Program-made: the position numbers and the translations under genes
Shown here: piece after piece, positions 55,513 through 64,000 of the stretch
Layout: each line of letters begins with the position of its first letter
Position numbering within the stretch: the first letter of the stretch is position 1
Assembly: GCF_001043175.1 (NCBI RefSeq)
Contig: NZ_CP011494.1
Span: 1,860,001 to 1,924,000, forward strand
Source of the DNA: Marinobacter psychrophilus
GTDB taxonomy: Bacteria > Pseudomonadota > Gammaproteobacteria > Pseudomonadales > Oleiphilaceae
Direction of reading: 5' to 3'
Length of the DNA stretch: 64,000 nt
Notes under the pieces: model-generated
What the model was told of the DNA's origin: nothing
Database searches by the model: none
What the model saw: the letters and a program-made list of their open reading frames with translations, nothing else

Positions 55513-56224
55513 GGGTTGTGTCTCCGCTGCGATTGCGGGCCAGAGCGTCTCTGTGCCGGCGGTACTGCAGTAACAACACCAGTGACACAATCATAATGGC
55601 TCCGATAAGTTGATTCGGCGCTGGCAGAACGGCCATAGCCACCGCGGCGGCCAGAGCACCCAGCCAAAGCGGAAATGTTTCACCCAGTGCTTTGAACTGC
55701 TCAATGGTCAGCACAATGAATAGCGCGATCAGCGCAAACTCAATGCCGGTGCTGTTGAATGTAACGCTGTGCCCCAAAAACCCACCGGCCGCGCAGCCGA
55801 CCACCCAATACAACTGGTTCAGTGCGGTAATGCGAAAATCCGTATGCAACTCCTGCTCGCGGCTCTGGGTGCGTTGGCGGCTAGTGAGCAGCGAGTATGT
55901 TTCATCGGTCAGGCCGAATATTAAATACAGTTTGCGCCAGCCGGCGCCGCGAAATTGGCCCAGCAGAGACAGGCCATAAAACAGATGCCGGGCGTTCAGC
56001 ACAAACATCGCAATAAACACCTCCAGTAATCCGGCATGAGCGGCCAGCAAACTGACAGCCAGTATCTGACCGGCACCGGCGTACACCAGCACTCCCATCA
56101 GTGGGGCTATCCACCAGGGGTAATCAAGCTGTGTGGCAAACAGCACGCCAAACGCCATGCCCAGCGGCAAATAGCCGAACAGGATCGGCAAAGTGAGTCG
56201 AAAAGCAGAGGGAGTCATTAGCAT
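55505..56224 (-). CDS. azlC: AzlC-family branched-chain amino-acid exporter subunit
   Basis: About 239 aa with six to eight helices, the large AzlC/YgaZ subunit: LFGYLPLGMAFGVLF, MGVLVYAGAGQILAV and LTDETYSLL are family landmarks. It acts with AzlD to export leucine, isoleucine or valine analogues. Two in-frame ATGs (56224 and 56218) compete for the start; neither has a strong ribosome site. Confidence 0.86.
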   Translation of the reverse strand: MLMTPSAFRLTLPILFGYLPLGMAFGVLFATQLDYPWWIAPLMGVLVYAGAGQILAVSLLAAHAGLLEVFIAMFVLNARHLFYGLSLLGQFRGAGWRKLYLIFGLTDETYSLLTSRQRTQSREQELHTDFRITALNQLYWVVGCAAGGFLGHSVTFNSTGIEFALIALFIVLTIEQFKALGETFPLWLGALAAAVAMAVLPAPNQLIGAIMIVSLVLLLQYRRHRDALARNRSGDTTHG

Positions 56225-56280
56225 CCAAACTATTTTCAGAGGCGGCAATGATAATCAATTTAAAGCGCAGATTGAAGAAC

Positions 56281-56322
56281 CAAAAAACCGCGACAAAGCA
56301 TAAGCTTCGCCGCGTTTTTTGG
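56281..56322 (-). terminator. intrinsic terminator after phaC, usable in both directions
   Basis: A stem CGCGGCGAAGC/GCTTTGTCGCG with a TTAT loop lies between runs of A6 (56282-56287) and T6 (56315-56320). Read leftward it ends the phaC transcript 23 nt after its stop; the symmetric T and A tracts also make it functional rightward. Confidence 0.8.
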
Positions 56323-56344
56323 TGGACCATTTTACACTCTGATA

Positions 56345-58153
56345 TTAGCTTTGCGCTGCATCCGCTGCGCGGACTTTGACGTAGCTGCCAGGAGCATCTT
56401 CCAATGCCTTCAGCTTGCCTTCGCCCGGGACGCGGGCAGGAACCTGGTCGCCTTGATACTGCGCCAGCCACTCAACCCAGTGCGGCCACCATGAGCCAGG
56501 GTGCTGCTCGGCTTCTGCCAGCCAGTCGTCCGGATTTTCTGGCAATGTATCTACATTATTGGTCCAAAAACCGTACTTTTCTTTGTACGGCGGGTTAATA
56601 ATGCCGGCAATGTGGCCGGAGCCTCCCAGTAAGAACGTCACTTTTCCGCCGTGAGCCTGAGCGCCGGTGTAGCAGGATTTCCACTTGGCAATGTGATCCT
56701 GGCGAGCGGCTATGAACATAGACGGCACGTCAATCTCCTGCAGATTATTGGTCTCACCACAAAATGTCAGCGAATCCGGTTGCACCAGACGGTTGTTCAG
56801 GTACATCTCCCGCAGGTACGGGCCGTGCAGCGCCGCGGGCAGGTTGGTGCCATCGGTGTTCCAGTACAGGAGGTCAAAGGCCGCTGGCTTTTCACCTTTC
56901 AGGTAGTTCTTGGTCCAGAAAGACCAGAACAACTCGTTTTCACGCAGCAGGTTGAAGGTGAAGGCCATGGCGCGCCCGTCCAAGTAACCTTTCTTGTTCA
57001 TCATCTTCTCGATGCCCGCAAGCGAACGATCGTTGATGTATATGCTAATACCGCCTGGATCAGTGAAGTCCAGAAGCGTAGTAAAGTAGGTGACACTGAG
57101 GGTTGGTTTGCGGCCTTTTTTCTTCAACCACGAAAGGGTTGATGCCACCAAGGTGCCACCGATGCAGTAGCCAATCAGATTAATTTTCGCTTCGCCGGTC
57201 GCTTTAGTGACGTTGTCCATCGCCGCTACCACGCCTTTCTGCATGTAATCGTCCCACACCAAGTCTCTTTGGCTGGGTCCCGGGTTGAGCCAGGAAACAA
57301 TAAATACCGTTTGACCCTGATTAACCAGCCACTGAATAAACGAGTTGCGGGCGGTCAGATCCAGAATGTAGAATTTATTGATCCAAGGCGGAACGATCAA
57401 CATCGGGCGTTTTGCTACAGTTTCAGTGGTCGGAGCGTACTGAATCAGCTGGATCAGCTCGTTCTGGAATACAACTTTGCCCGGTGTTGTTGCCAGGTTG
57501 CCACCGACCTCAAACGCAGAGCGGTCGGTCATGCCGACGTTAAAGAGCTTTGGGTTCTGGCGATAGTCGTCAATAAATTGCTTGCCACCCGTCAGCAGGT
57601 TCTTGCCTTTGCTTTCCCATGTAATGCGAAGGGCTTCCGGGTTGGTGACCAAAAAGTTAGCAGGGGACAGTGCACTGGTGACCTGGCGTGCGTAAAAAAG
57701 CATTTGGTCGCGGGTGTCTTTGGGCAGGTTGTCCATACCCTCTAACCAATCTTGAAATGCTTGGGAGTTGATCAGATAAGCCTGTAACAGCAAATCAAAG
57801 GGCAAGTGCTTGGACCAGTCTTCTGCTTGAAAACGACGGTCGTCTGCTTCCGGGCTAGCGACTGAATCCTGATCTTTACCCATTGCGCGGCTAAACGTGT
57901 AGGAGCCTAGCGCTAGATATTTGCGCAGCAAGTCACTTTCTGCCGAAATCGTACGCAACGGATTTTTAGCAACATCGGCGGCCATGGCCTTATAAATATC
58001 CGACATTTCCCCCATCATTGACAGGGTGGTTGGGCTGATCAAGCCTTTATCGCCTAACATTTTTGCCAATCGCTCTTGACCACGACGTACATTAGTGTCG
58101 ACAACACCGGCCACTAATTTTTTGGTTTTACTCAGCTTTTCAATTCCCAACAT
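56345..58153 (-). CDS. phaC: class I poly(3-hydroxyalkanoate) synthase
   Basis: PHA polymerase of 602 aa, normal class I length. The lipase-like box GYCIGG carries nucleophile Cys330; the triad is completed by Asp486 (ARQDHIAKW) and His514 (GSGHIAGI), with the same 28-residue spacing as in Cupriavidus necator. It polymerises 3-hydroxyacyl-CoA into storage granules. It follows the phasin gene by 78 nt on the same strand. PhaA and PhaB are not in the window. Confidence 0.94.
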   Translation of the reverse strand: MLGIEKLSKTKKLVAGVVDTNVRRGQERLAKMLGDKGLISPTTLSMMGEMSDIYKAMAADVAKNPLRTISAESDLLRKYLALGSYTFSRAMGKDQDSVASPEADDRRFQAEDWSKHLPFDLLLQAYLINSQAFQDWLEGMDNLPKDTRDQMLFYARQVTSALSPANFLVTNPEALRITWESKGKNLLTGGKQFIDDYRQNPKLFNVGMTDRSAFEVGGNLATTPGKVVFQNELIQLIQYAPTTETVAKRPMLIVPPWINKFYILDLTARNSFIQWLVNQGQTVFIVSWLNPGPSQRDLVWDDYMQKGVVAAMDNVTKATGEAKINLIGYCIGGTLVASTLSWLKKKGRKPTLSVTYFTTLLDFTDPGGISIYINDRSLAGIEKMMNKKGYLDGRAMAFTFNLLRENELFWSFWTKNYLKGEKPAAFDLLYWNTDGTNLPAALHGPYLREMYLNNRLVQPDSLTFCGETNNLQEIDVPSMFIAARQDHIAKWKSCYTGAQAHGGKVTFLLGGSGHIAGIINPPYKEKYGFWTNNVDTLPENPDDWLAEAEQHPGSWWPHWVEWLAQYQGDQVPARVPGEGKLKALEDAPGSYVKVRAADAAQS

Positions 58154-58230
58154 GCAGAACTCCTCAAGCGAAACAAGAGCACTCGGTTAGGCATCGACGC
58201 CTGATCGACCGCAAAATTTTAGTTTTCAGG

Positions 58231-58512
58231 CTAGGCGCAACTAATTTTATTGCGCGCTTCGCTGGAGTAATCCTGCCATGCCTTCATGTCGGCAGTAAAC
58301 TGATCGTTCAACGCTTTCAGAGTTTCGCTCTGTTCAGAAGCGAGACTCTGAAAGCCATCCAGGTCACGAACTTCAGAGGCTTTTTTGGCTTGGCCCAGTG
58401 CCATTTCGGAGTAACGTTGAAATGCATTCATTTGCATCTCAGCGGCTTTTCCCAGCTGTTCCAACAAGATTTCGTTCAGCCGGCTCGCTTTTTTGAATAT
58501 ATCGTTAGACAT
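58231..58512 (-). CDS. phasin-family PHA granule protein
   Basis: 93 aa, helical amphipathic protein of the phasin_2 type (NEILLEQLGKAAEMQMNAFQRYSEMALGQAKKASEVRDLDGFQ). It coats PHA granules and limits their size. ATG 58512 has AAAGGA 9 nt upstream; the extended frame to 58554 is not needed. Encoded directly upstream of phaC on the same strand. Confidence 0.83.
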   Translation of the reverse strand: MSNDIFKKASRLNEILLEQLGKAAEMQMNAFQRYSEMALGQAKKASEVRDLDGFQSLASEQSETLKALNDQFTADMKAWQDYSSEARNKISCA

Positions 58513-58731
58513 ATCTAAAAATCCTTTGTGGTTGGAATCATTAAAGAAACACACTTTGCATTACGGTATAATGAACTTACGCAAAAAGTGAGTGCTGGAA
58601 ATTTATCCTTTTATTATTTTTCTTAGTATACAGGCAACTAATTCGTTGGGCGTTATAACAATGTATGGTTTTTTCGAGTGAATGCCAATTAGACCGTCAA
58701 TATTTATGATTTAACGACTGAGGTTTAAGTA

Positions 58732-58992
58732 ATGAACGAGTCACTTACTACGGTATCTGAACAGGACCCGCGAGAAGAATTGTTTATTGTACCGGCCGAT
58801 TTGCTGGCCGACGATCAGATACTGGGTCTTGTTGAGGAATACTGCACCCGTTATCACGGCCTGAACGATCAGGAAAATCCTCTGGTGGAAGCCGGCAGGG
58901 TTAAGACCGCGGTTGACAAGGGAGAGCTGGTGGTGTGGTTTGATCCAGTCACCAACACCGCCAGTTTGGACAGGCCGCAGGCCCAGCTCTGA
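58732..58992 (+). CDS. YheU-family (UPF0270) protein
   Basis: 86 aa, with the YheU core FIVPADLLADDQILGLVEEYCTRYHG, EAGRVKTAVDKGELVVWFDP. Family members are small soluble proteins of unknown function. An N-terminal extension of about 18 residues precedes the core. GAGG lies upstream of the ATG. It sits alone between the phasin gene and gacA. Confidence 0.78.
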   Translation: MNESLTTVSEQDPREELFIVPADLLADDQILGLVEEYCTRYHGLNDQENPLVEAGRVKTAVDKGELVVWFDPVTNTASLDRPQAQL

Positions 58993-59084
58993 CGGTACTT
59001 TGTCATGGTGTGTCGCCTATCGTGATTCGGCGTTAACCGTTATAATTGTGGCATAAATGTTATTGGCTTTGTGTGAGGTGCATG

Positions 59085-59735
59085 TTGATCAGAGTGTTAC
59101 TGGTAGACGACCATGACCTGGTTAGATCCGGGATTTCACGCATGCTGTCTGACAACCCGGACATCGAGGTAATTGGCGAGGCTAAAAATGGTGAAGATGC
59201 CATTGAACAGGTACGCCGCAACCCTCCCGATGTGGTGTTGATGGACATCTGCATGCCAGGTATTGGTGGCCTTGAAGCAACCCGTAAAATTTTGCGATTG
59301 AATGACGCCGTGCGGGTAGTCGTGGTAACCGGTTGTGCCGATAGCCCCTATCCGGTAAGGGTTATGCAGACAGGTGCTTCAGGCTATATTACCAAGGGTG
59401 CCGATATTCGCGAGATCATTCGTGCTGTGCGTAAAGCTCACGCCGGACAACGCTACATCAGCCCGGAAATTGCCCAGCAAATGGCGTTAGGGCAGGGCAA
59501 TGAAGATCAACCGGAACTGACGTTGTTCCAACGTCTTTCCGAGCGTGAGCGTGAAATAGCGTTGATGGTGGTGAATTGCAGAAAGGTTCAGGACATATCT
59601 GACGCACTCTGCTTGAGCCCGAAAACTGTCAATACCTACCGCTACCGTGTGTTTGAAAAACTCGGAATTTCCAGTGATGTTGAGCTGGCCCTTATGGTCG
59701 TTCGCCTCGGGTTTCACGATGCCAGTAACGTCTGA
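59085..59735 (+). CDS. gacA: GacA/UvrY-type response regulator
   Basis: 216 aa: receiver domain (about 1-120; phosphoacceptor Asp in VVLMDICMPG, conserved DDHDLVRSG) and LuxR-type helix-turn-helix (about 145-210; LSEREREIALMVV and ALCLSPKTVNTYRYRVFEKLGIS). I use TTG 59085, one codon after ATG 59082, because GAGG (59075-59078) is 6 nt before it and homologues start MIRVLLVDDHD. It overlaps uvrC by 17 nt, the classic gacA-uvrC arrangement. GacA activates small regulatory RNAs that titrate RsmA/CsrA. Confidence 0.92.
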   Translation: MIRVLLVDDHDLVRSGISRMLSDNPDIEVIGEAKNGEDAIEQVRRNPPDVVLMDICMPGIGGLEATRKILRLNDAVRVVVVTGCADSPYPVRVMQTGASGYITKGADIREIIRAVRKAHAGQRYISPEIAQQMALGQGNEDQPELTLFQRLSEREREIALMVVNCRKVQDISDALCLSPKTVNTYRYRVFEKLGISSDVELALMVVRLGFHDASNV

Positions 59736-61581
59736 TTCGGCCGCCCCTCCGGCGGAGACCTTTGACAGCCGGCACTTCCTTAAACAGCTTACTGAAAGGC
59801 CGGGCGTATACCGGATGTACGACGCCGCCAGTAAGGTGCTGTATGTGGGTAAAGCGCGCAATCTGAAAAACCGGGTTAGCAGTTACTTTCGTAACACCGG
59901 CCTGGCGCCGAAAACCCAGGCCCTGGTGGCAAAAATCTGTTCCATTGAAGTCACCATAACCGGCAGCGAAACCGAAGCTTTATTGCTGGAACAGAATTTG
60001 ATCAAGTCGTTGCGGCCGCCTTACAACATACTGCTGCGCGATGATAAATCCTACCCCTACATATATGTATCCGCGCATCAGGATTATCCCTCACTGACCT
60101 TTCGCCGGGGGCGTACAAAAAAAGGTGGCGGCACCTGGTTCGGGCCTTTCCCCAGCTCGGGTGCGGTTAAAGAAAGCCTTAATGTGTTGCAAAAAGTTTT
60201 CCGCATAAGATCATGTAATGAAAGCTATTTTAGAAACAGAAACAGACCTTGTTTGCAGTATCAGATCAATCGCTGCACCGCGCCCTGTGTGGGCTATATA
60301 TCTCCAGAGGACTATCAGCAGGATATACGCCGTGCGGCAATGTTTCTTGAAGGCAAGAACCCGGTGGTGATTGAAGATCTGATGCAGGCTATGGAAGCAG
60401 CCGCGGCAGAGCTGAATTTTGAAAAGGCCGCTGCTTACCGCGATCAGATGAATCATCTGAGACATGTACAGGAGCAGCAGTCTGTTGATGGTGAAGGCGG
60501 CGATGCCGATGTGATCGCCATAACCCAAGACGCCGGCATAGTGTGTGTGGTTGTCGTCATCGTGCGCGGTGGCAGAGTGCTGGGTACCAAAGACTACTTT
60601 CCGCGATTTCTCATTGAGCAGTCTGACGGTGAATTGCTGGCGGCGTTTTTGGGCCAGTATTATTTTGCTGGAGACACTCGCCGCGAGATTCCTCAAGATA
60701 TTTTGGTGAGCTCTGAACCCGAGGGCATGGCGCTATTAGCGGAAGCTTTGTCAGAGGCAGCCAAGCGAGACACTCGCATTCGTGTTAATGTGCGCGGCGA
60801 GCGGAGGCGCTGGATTGAGCTGGCGCAAACCAACGCCCGCCAGACGTTACTGACGCACATGGCCAGCAAGGAAACCGTGTACCGCCGCTTATTGGCATTA
60901 AAAGACCTGTTGGACCTGGCTGAAACGCCAGCGCGCATGGAGTGTTTTGATGTCAGCCACAGCCATGGCGAAAATACCGTGGCTTCTTGTGTGGTGTTTG
61001 ATGAAAACGGTCCATTGAAAAGCGATTACCGGCTCTACAATATTGAAGGTATTACCGGCGGCGATGACTATGCAGCAATGCGCCAAGTTCTAACCCGTCG
61101 TTATAAGCGATTGGTAGCTGGAGAAGGCAAACGGCCCTCATTGGTATTTATTGATGGTGGTATGGGCCAGCTTAATATTGCCCGTGAAGTCTTTGAATTG
61201 TTAGAACTTACGGACATTCCGCTTATTGGCGTTGCAAAAGGTGCTGCCCGGCGGGTGGGAATGGAGCAGCTGATCGATGCGGTTACCGGACGGGTGTTTC
61301 GGGTGCCAGCAGATTCACCCGGGCTGCACCTGATTCAGCATATCCGTGACGAATCACACCGCTTTGCGATTACCGGTCATCGCGCTCGCCGTGATAAAAA
61401 GCGCCGTCAGTCCACCCTTGAGGGTATCGAAGGGGTAGGTCCAAAGCGCCGGCGCGATTTGATACGTTACTTTGGCGGCATACAAGAGCTGCTCAAAGCC
61501 GGCATTGACGAAATGATCAAGATTCCTGGCATCAGCAAGACTCTGGCTGAAACCATTTACGCAGCATTGCACGACGAATAG
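59719..61581 (+). CDS. uvrC: UvrABC excinuclease subunit C
   Basis: Nucleotide-excision-repair endonuclease of 620 aa. GIY-YIG nuclease (about 20-100; PGVYRMYDAASKVLYVGKA), UVR motif for UvrB contact (about 205-240), RNase H-like nuclease (about 260-540; MECFDVSHSHGENTVASCVVF) and two C-terminal helix-hairpin-helix motifs (about 570-615). It makes both incisions at damaged DNA. ATG 59719 lies inside the end of gacA (17-nt overlap), with translational coupling. Confidence 0.95.
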   Translation: MPVTSDSAAPPAETFDSRHFLKQLTERPGVYRMYDAASKVLYVGKARNLKNRVSSYFRNTGLAPKTQALVAKICSIEVTITGSETEALLLEQNLIKSLRPPYNILLRDDKSYPYIYVSAHQDYPSLTFRRGRTKKGGGTWFGPFPSSGAVKESLNVLQKVFRIRSCNESYFRNRNRPCLQYQINRCTAPCVGYISPEDYQQDIRRAAMFLEGKNPVVIEDLMQAMEAAAAELNFEKAAAYRDQMNHLRHVQEQQSVDGEGGDADVIAITQDAGIVCVVVVIVRGGRVLGTKDYFPRFLIEQSDGELLAAFLGQYYFAGDTRREIPQDILVSSEPEGMALLAEALSEAAKRDTRIRVNVRGERRRWIELAQTNARQTLLTHMASKETVYRRLLALKDLLDLAETPARMECFDVSHSHGENTVASCVVFDENGPLKSDYRLYNIEGITGGDDYAAMRQVLTRRYKRLVAGEGKRPSLVFIDGGMGQLNIAREVFELLELTDIPLIGVAKGAARRVGMEQLIDAVTGRVFRVPADSPGLHLIQHIRDESHRFAITGHRARRDKKRRQSTLEGIEGVGPKRRRDLIRYFGGIQELLKAGIDEMIKIPGISKTLAETIYAALHDE

Positions 61582-61588
61582 GCAACGA

Positions 61589-62137
61589 ATGAACATACCG
61601 AATATTCTCACTCTTTCCCGCATCGTGATGATTCCGGTGTTTGTGTTTATCTTTTATATGCCTGTGCAATGGAGCTACTTGGTGAGCGCGACTATTTTCA
61701 CACTGGCTGCGGTGACCGATTGGCTGGACGGCTATCTGGCGCGCAAACTTAATCAGAGCACGCCTTTTGGGGCGTTTCTGGACCCAGTCGCCGACAAACT
61801 TATGGTGGCTGTGGCTCTGGCGGTGCTGATTGAAGAGCATGCGGCGTTGATTCTGACGTTGCCGGCAACCGTCATTATTGGCCGCGAGATTGTGATTTCC
61901 GCACTGCGTGAGTGGATGGCGGAAATTGGCAGCCGCGCCAGCGTAGCGGTGTCTTATATTGGTAAAATTAAGACCGTTGCCCAAATGGCGGCTATTATCG
62001 GGCTACTGGCCTTTCCACCCGGTGTGGTTCAAGCCGACATCGCAATCGGTTTGCTGTATCTCGCAGCCGGGTTGACATTATGGTCTATGGGATTATATTT
62101 GCAGGCTGCCTGGCCGGACCTGTTTCCGCGAAAGTAA
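61589..62137 (+). CDS. pgsA: CDP-diacylglycerol-glycerol-3-phosphate 3-phosphatidyltransferase
   Basis: 182 aa with four to five helices and the catalytic motif DWLDGYLARK then GAFLDPVADK. It makes phosphatidylglycerophosphate, the precursor of phosphatidylglycerol and cardiolipin. It begins 7 nt after uvrC, completing gacA-uvrC-pgsA. The tRNA genes that often follow pgsA in Pseudomonas are absent here. Confidence 0.93.
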   Translation: MNIPNILTLSRIVMIPVFVFIFYMPVQWSYLVSATIFTLAAVTDWLDGYLARKLNQSTPFGAFLDPVADKLMVAVALAVLIEEHAALILTLPATVIIGREIVISALREWMAEIGSRASVAVSYIGKIKTVAQMAAIIGLLAFPPGVVQADIAIGLLYLAAGLTLWSMGLYLQAAWPDLFPRK

Positions 62138-62147
62138 GCGTTTAAGG

Positions 62148-62786
62148 TCACTGGCCTTCCGCTTTTGAGTCGGCCGATAGCCCGTCGCAGGCGCTCGCCC
62201 AGAGCGCAAGCTGACTCATCAGGCGTTGGCCGGCGACATCAAATGCAATAATGACATCGTCTAAACGATTACTGGCGGCGCTTGTTTTAATATCGAAGAG
62301 TTGTGAACACGCCGTTCTGCGACTTCGATTTACCATGATTTCGCTGTATAGCTGAATGACCACATCGCTGTGATCAGAGCCGGGTTGGCTTTGAAAAGCC
62401 AGCAACTCGGTGACCATGGTCAGATCGGCTTCGGCCGGGCTAGCATCCGTAATTACCCGCTTAAAACCCTGACTTTTGCGCAATGCCGCTGTCATCGTAT
62501 CGCGCATGACAACCGGTGCTGTGTCGCGCCAACGAACGCCACCGTATATGCGGAATTCTGTAGCCTCGGGTTTTGCCAGAATACGAGTGCTGTTGATGGG
62601 CTCTGATGCCACCGGTGTATCTACACGAAGACTGAACGGCTGCTGGTCACCAGCGCGGTTCAGGGTTAAAGGTGCGGGCGCGAAATCCATTACCCGTGGT
62701 GTTTCAGGAACCGGAAAAATGGTGCAACCGGTCATCACCAGTGCGCAGAGGGTGCCTGGCACAAAACTCTTCGAGTAACGAATCAT
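62148..62786 (-). CDS. PqiC-type ABC-associated lipoprotein
   Basis: 212 aa. An N-terminal lipoprotein signal ends in VMTGC (Cys21), followed by an ABC_trans_aux domain (about 40-205). Such lipoproteins complete MCE-type lipid transport systems between the two membranes. Its start overlaps the MlaD-like gene by 4 nt (ATGA), and it is the last gene of a leftward operon. Confidence 0.82.
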   Translation of the reverse strand: MIRYSKSFVPGTLCALVMTGCTIFPVPETPRVMDFAPAPLTLNRAGDQQPFSLRVDTPVASEPINSTRILAKPEATEFRIYGGVRWRDTAPVVMRDTMTAALRKSQGFKRVITDASPAEADLTMVTELLAFQSQPGSDHSDVVIQLYSEIMVNRSRRTACSQLFDIKTSAASNRLDDVIIAFDVAGQRLMSQLALWASACDGLSADSKAEGQ

Positions 62787-63721
62787 TGTGGCAATTCCTT
62801 GATAGTGTCTACGCCCCAGAGTGTCCCTGCAGGGTTTTCATCCAGCCGGCGGGTAAAGCGGTTCAGGTTATTAAGTGTGTTATGCAATTGCCGCAGAACC
62901 GGTGCCAGCTCGCCCATGCCCTGCAGCCCTGCATCGAGTGCGCCGGCGTTGTCGGAGGTGAGGGTATCCAGCCGCTGCATGACGGCGTCAAAATTACCCA
63001 GGGCACGGTCCATCGAGCGCAGCGCCGAGCGGCCCTCGTTACGCAACAGCGCATCGGCAGTGCCGGACACGTCGGCTATTTGGGCGGCGGCCTGGCTCGC
63101 ATTCGCGCTGGCCTGATTCAGATTTGCAAACAGCTCGTCCAGAGCGGCACTCTTGCGCACCAGCGTTTCACTGGCCTCACGGGTATTGCTCAGAATGGCA
63201 GACACCTGTTCGATATTGTCGTTAGAAAATAACTGATTGGCGTTACTAAGCAGTTGGTCGGCTTTATCCATCAGTATCTGACTGTTGTCCAGCAGGCCGC
63301 TGAGAGCGGAGCGCTGGGCGTGAATAATCGGGGGGTTCTCACGGCTACCCATTAATAATGGGCTGTTCTGGCTGCCGCCGCTGAACTCGATGCTCATACT
63401 GCCGGTGATGTTCGCCAGTACCAGGCTGGCCCGGGTGTTTTCATGCATCGGAATGGTCTCATCGACGCGCACCAGCACTCGAACCTCCCCAGGATTTTCC
63501 CGCATCAAACGTAAAGAGACCACGTCGCCCACATCGACGCCGTTGTAAAGAACCGGATTGCCTTCAGAAAGGCCACTGACTGTGTAATCAAACGCTACCT
63601 CATACCAGGCCCATTCCCGCTCATTACTGGTTTTGCCAAGCCACAAAGCGAACACTAAAGCCGAGGCCGCCGTAATAATCGTAAACATCCCAATCAGGAA
63701 GTGATGGGCTCTGGGTTCCAT
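62783..63721 (-). CDS. MlaD/MCE-domain lipid transport protein
   Basis: 312 aa. One N-terminal helix (about 9-28), one MCE domain (about 38-118; NPVLYNGVDVGDVVSLRL) and a long helical C-terminal region (about 150-300) rich in Ala, Asn and Leu that probably forms a periplasmic needle or bundle. It hands lipid from an inner-membrane ABC transporter toward the outer membrane. It overlaps the ATPase gene by one base and the lipoprotein gene by four. Confidence 0.87.
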   Translation of the reverse strand: MEPRAHHFLIGMFTIITAASALVFALWLGKTSNEREWAWYEVAFDYTVSGLSEGNPVLYNGVDVGDVVSLRLMRENPGEVRVLVRVDETIPMHENTRASLVLANITGSMSIEFSGGSQNSPLLMGSRENPPIIHAQRSALSGLLDNSQILMDKADQLLSNANQLFSNDNIEQVSAILSNTREASETLVRKSAALDELFANLNQASANASQAAAQIADVSGTADALLRNEGRSALRSMDRALGNFDAVMQRLDTLTSDNAGALDAGLQGMGELAPVLRQLHNTLNNLNRFTRRLDENPAGTLWGVDTIKELPQ

Positions 63722-64000
63722 TATGATGACTCCTGCTGGGAATAGGGTGCTTGCAATGCCTTGTTAGTTTGAACTGCGTAGCTGGCGGCCCGGCCCCGTG
63801 GCCCAAGGAAATACTCCTGAATCCACGGGTCGGGATTTTTGACAACTTTCTGCAAACGATCGGCCACCAGAACTTTTTTCTGCGACAGTACCGCCACCCG
63901 GTCACAACTGTTGTAGAGCGTATCCAGATCATGGGTCACCAGAAACACGGTTAAACCCAGTGCATTACGCAGGGTAACAATCAGTTGGTCGAAGGCGCCT
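63721..64000 (-). CDS. MlaF-type ABC transporter ATP-binding protein (C-terminal part)
   Basis: The right edge cuts the gene; only the last 90 or so residues are present. They include the D-loop/H-loop region GAFDQLIVTLRNALGLTVFLVTHDLDTLYNSCDRVAVLSQ, typical of Ttg2A/MlaF ATPases, and a C-terminal tail with WIQEYFLGPRGR. With the MCE protein and lipoprotein downstream it forms an Mla/Pqi-like lipid importer; the permease should lie beyond the edge. Confidence 0.85.
   Translation of the reverse strand, partial: GAFDQLIVTLRNALGLTVFLVTHDLDTLYNSCDRVAVLSQKKVLVADRLQKVVKNPDPWIQEYFLGPRGRAASYAVQTNKALQAPYSQQESS

Noticed and set aside
58555..58731. TATAAT at about 58567 as a promoter for the YheU gene
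   Set aside because: No matching -35 box and it lies far upstream of the gene; it may equally belong to the opposite strand.

Overview
The window reads as a chromosome segment of a heterotrophic gammaproteobacterium, probably a marine, hydrocarbon-associated Marinobacter/Pseudomonas-type organism. The reasons are the gacA-uvrC-pgsA order near the right end, a class I PHA synthase with its phasin, a TRAP transporter, many GGDEF/EAL proteins, and a Cus-type copper efflux operon beside HupE and transmembrane-anchor genes. I saw no rRNA, tRNA, CRISPR array, integrase or intact insertion sequence. The organism call is inference.

Layout. (1) 1-7.4 kb: copper/silver export. A truncated CopA-like oxidase reading frame at the edge runs straight into cusC-cusB-cusA, then copC-copD. 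(2) 7.5-11.0 kb: a leftward operon (His-rich exported protein, HupE/UreJ, membrane anchor) divergent from a CsoR/RcnR-type repressor with a CCCTAGGG operator between them; then a DUF3147 protein and mntP behind a yybP-ykoY manganese riboswitch. (3) 11.1-22.0 kb: an A+T-richer island with an AraC regulator, ALDH and ADH reading right, and a leftward operon encoding a desaturase/hydroxylase fused to a complete PDR-type reductase, a FadL-type porin and an acyl-CoA ligase. Together these would take up a hydrophobic compound and carry a methyl (or CH) group through alcohol, aldehyde and acid to the CoA ester. (4) 22.0-23.1 kb: non-coding DNA with a frameshifted gene relic. (5) 23.1-32.8 kb: a second catabolic block (DctPQM, alpha/beta hydrolase, Fe-ADH, phytanoyl-CoA-dioxygenase-like enzyme, DUF6166 protein, fatty-acid-hydroxylase-superfamily enzyme, small membrane protein, GntR/FCD regulator). 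A shared AATATATCAG-like motif upstream of several of these genes suggests one regulon.

(6) 33-43 kb: signalling. A periplasmic binding protein is paired with a membrane GGDEF protein, an MCP is paired with an EAL-CBS-GGDEF protein, and there is a zinc-ribbon/PAS/GGDEF protein; a LysR/VOC divergent pair and a HAD dehalogenase lie among them. (7) 43-47.4 kb: two L,D-transpeptidases, a LysR regulator and an EamA exporter. (8) 47.4-54.1 kb: YceI, then a compact biosynthetic-looking cluster: CDP-alcohol phosphatidyltransferase, zinc-less MDR dehydrogenase, aberrant pyruvoyl-tetrahydropterin-synthase-like protein, glycosyltransferase-methyltransferase fusion, flippase-like membrane protein and RibD-type reductase. 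(9) 54.2-58.5 kb: AEC transporter, AzlCD and PHA synthase/phasin. (10) 58.7-64 kb: YheU, GacA, UvrC, PgsA and an MCE (Mla/Pqi-like) lipid-transport operon that runs off the right edge.

The two best candidates for undescribed biology are the self-sufficient membrane oxygenase operon (section 3) and the pterin-like glycosylated-product cluster (section 8). The candidate GntR regulon of section 5 comes next.
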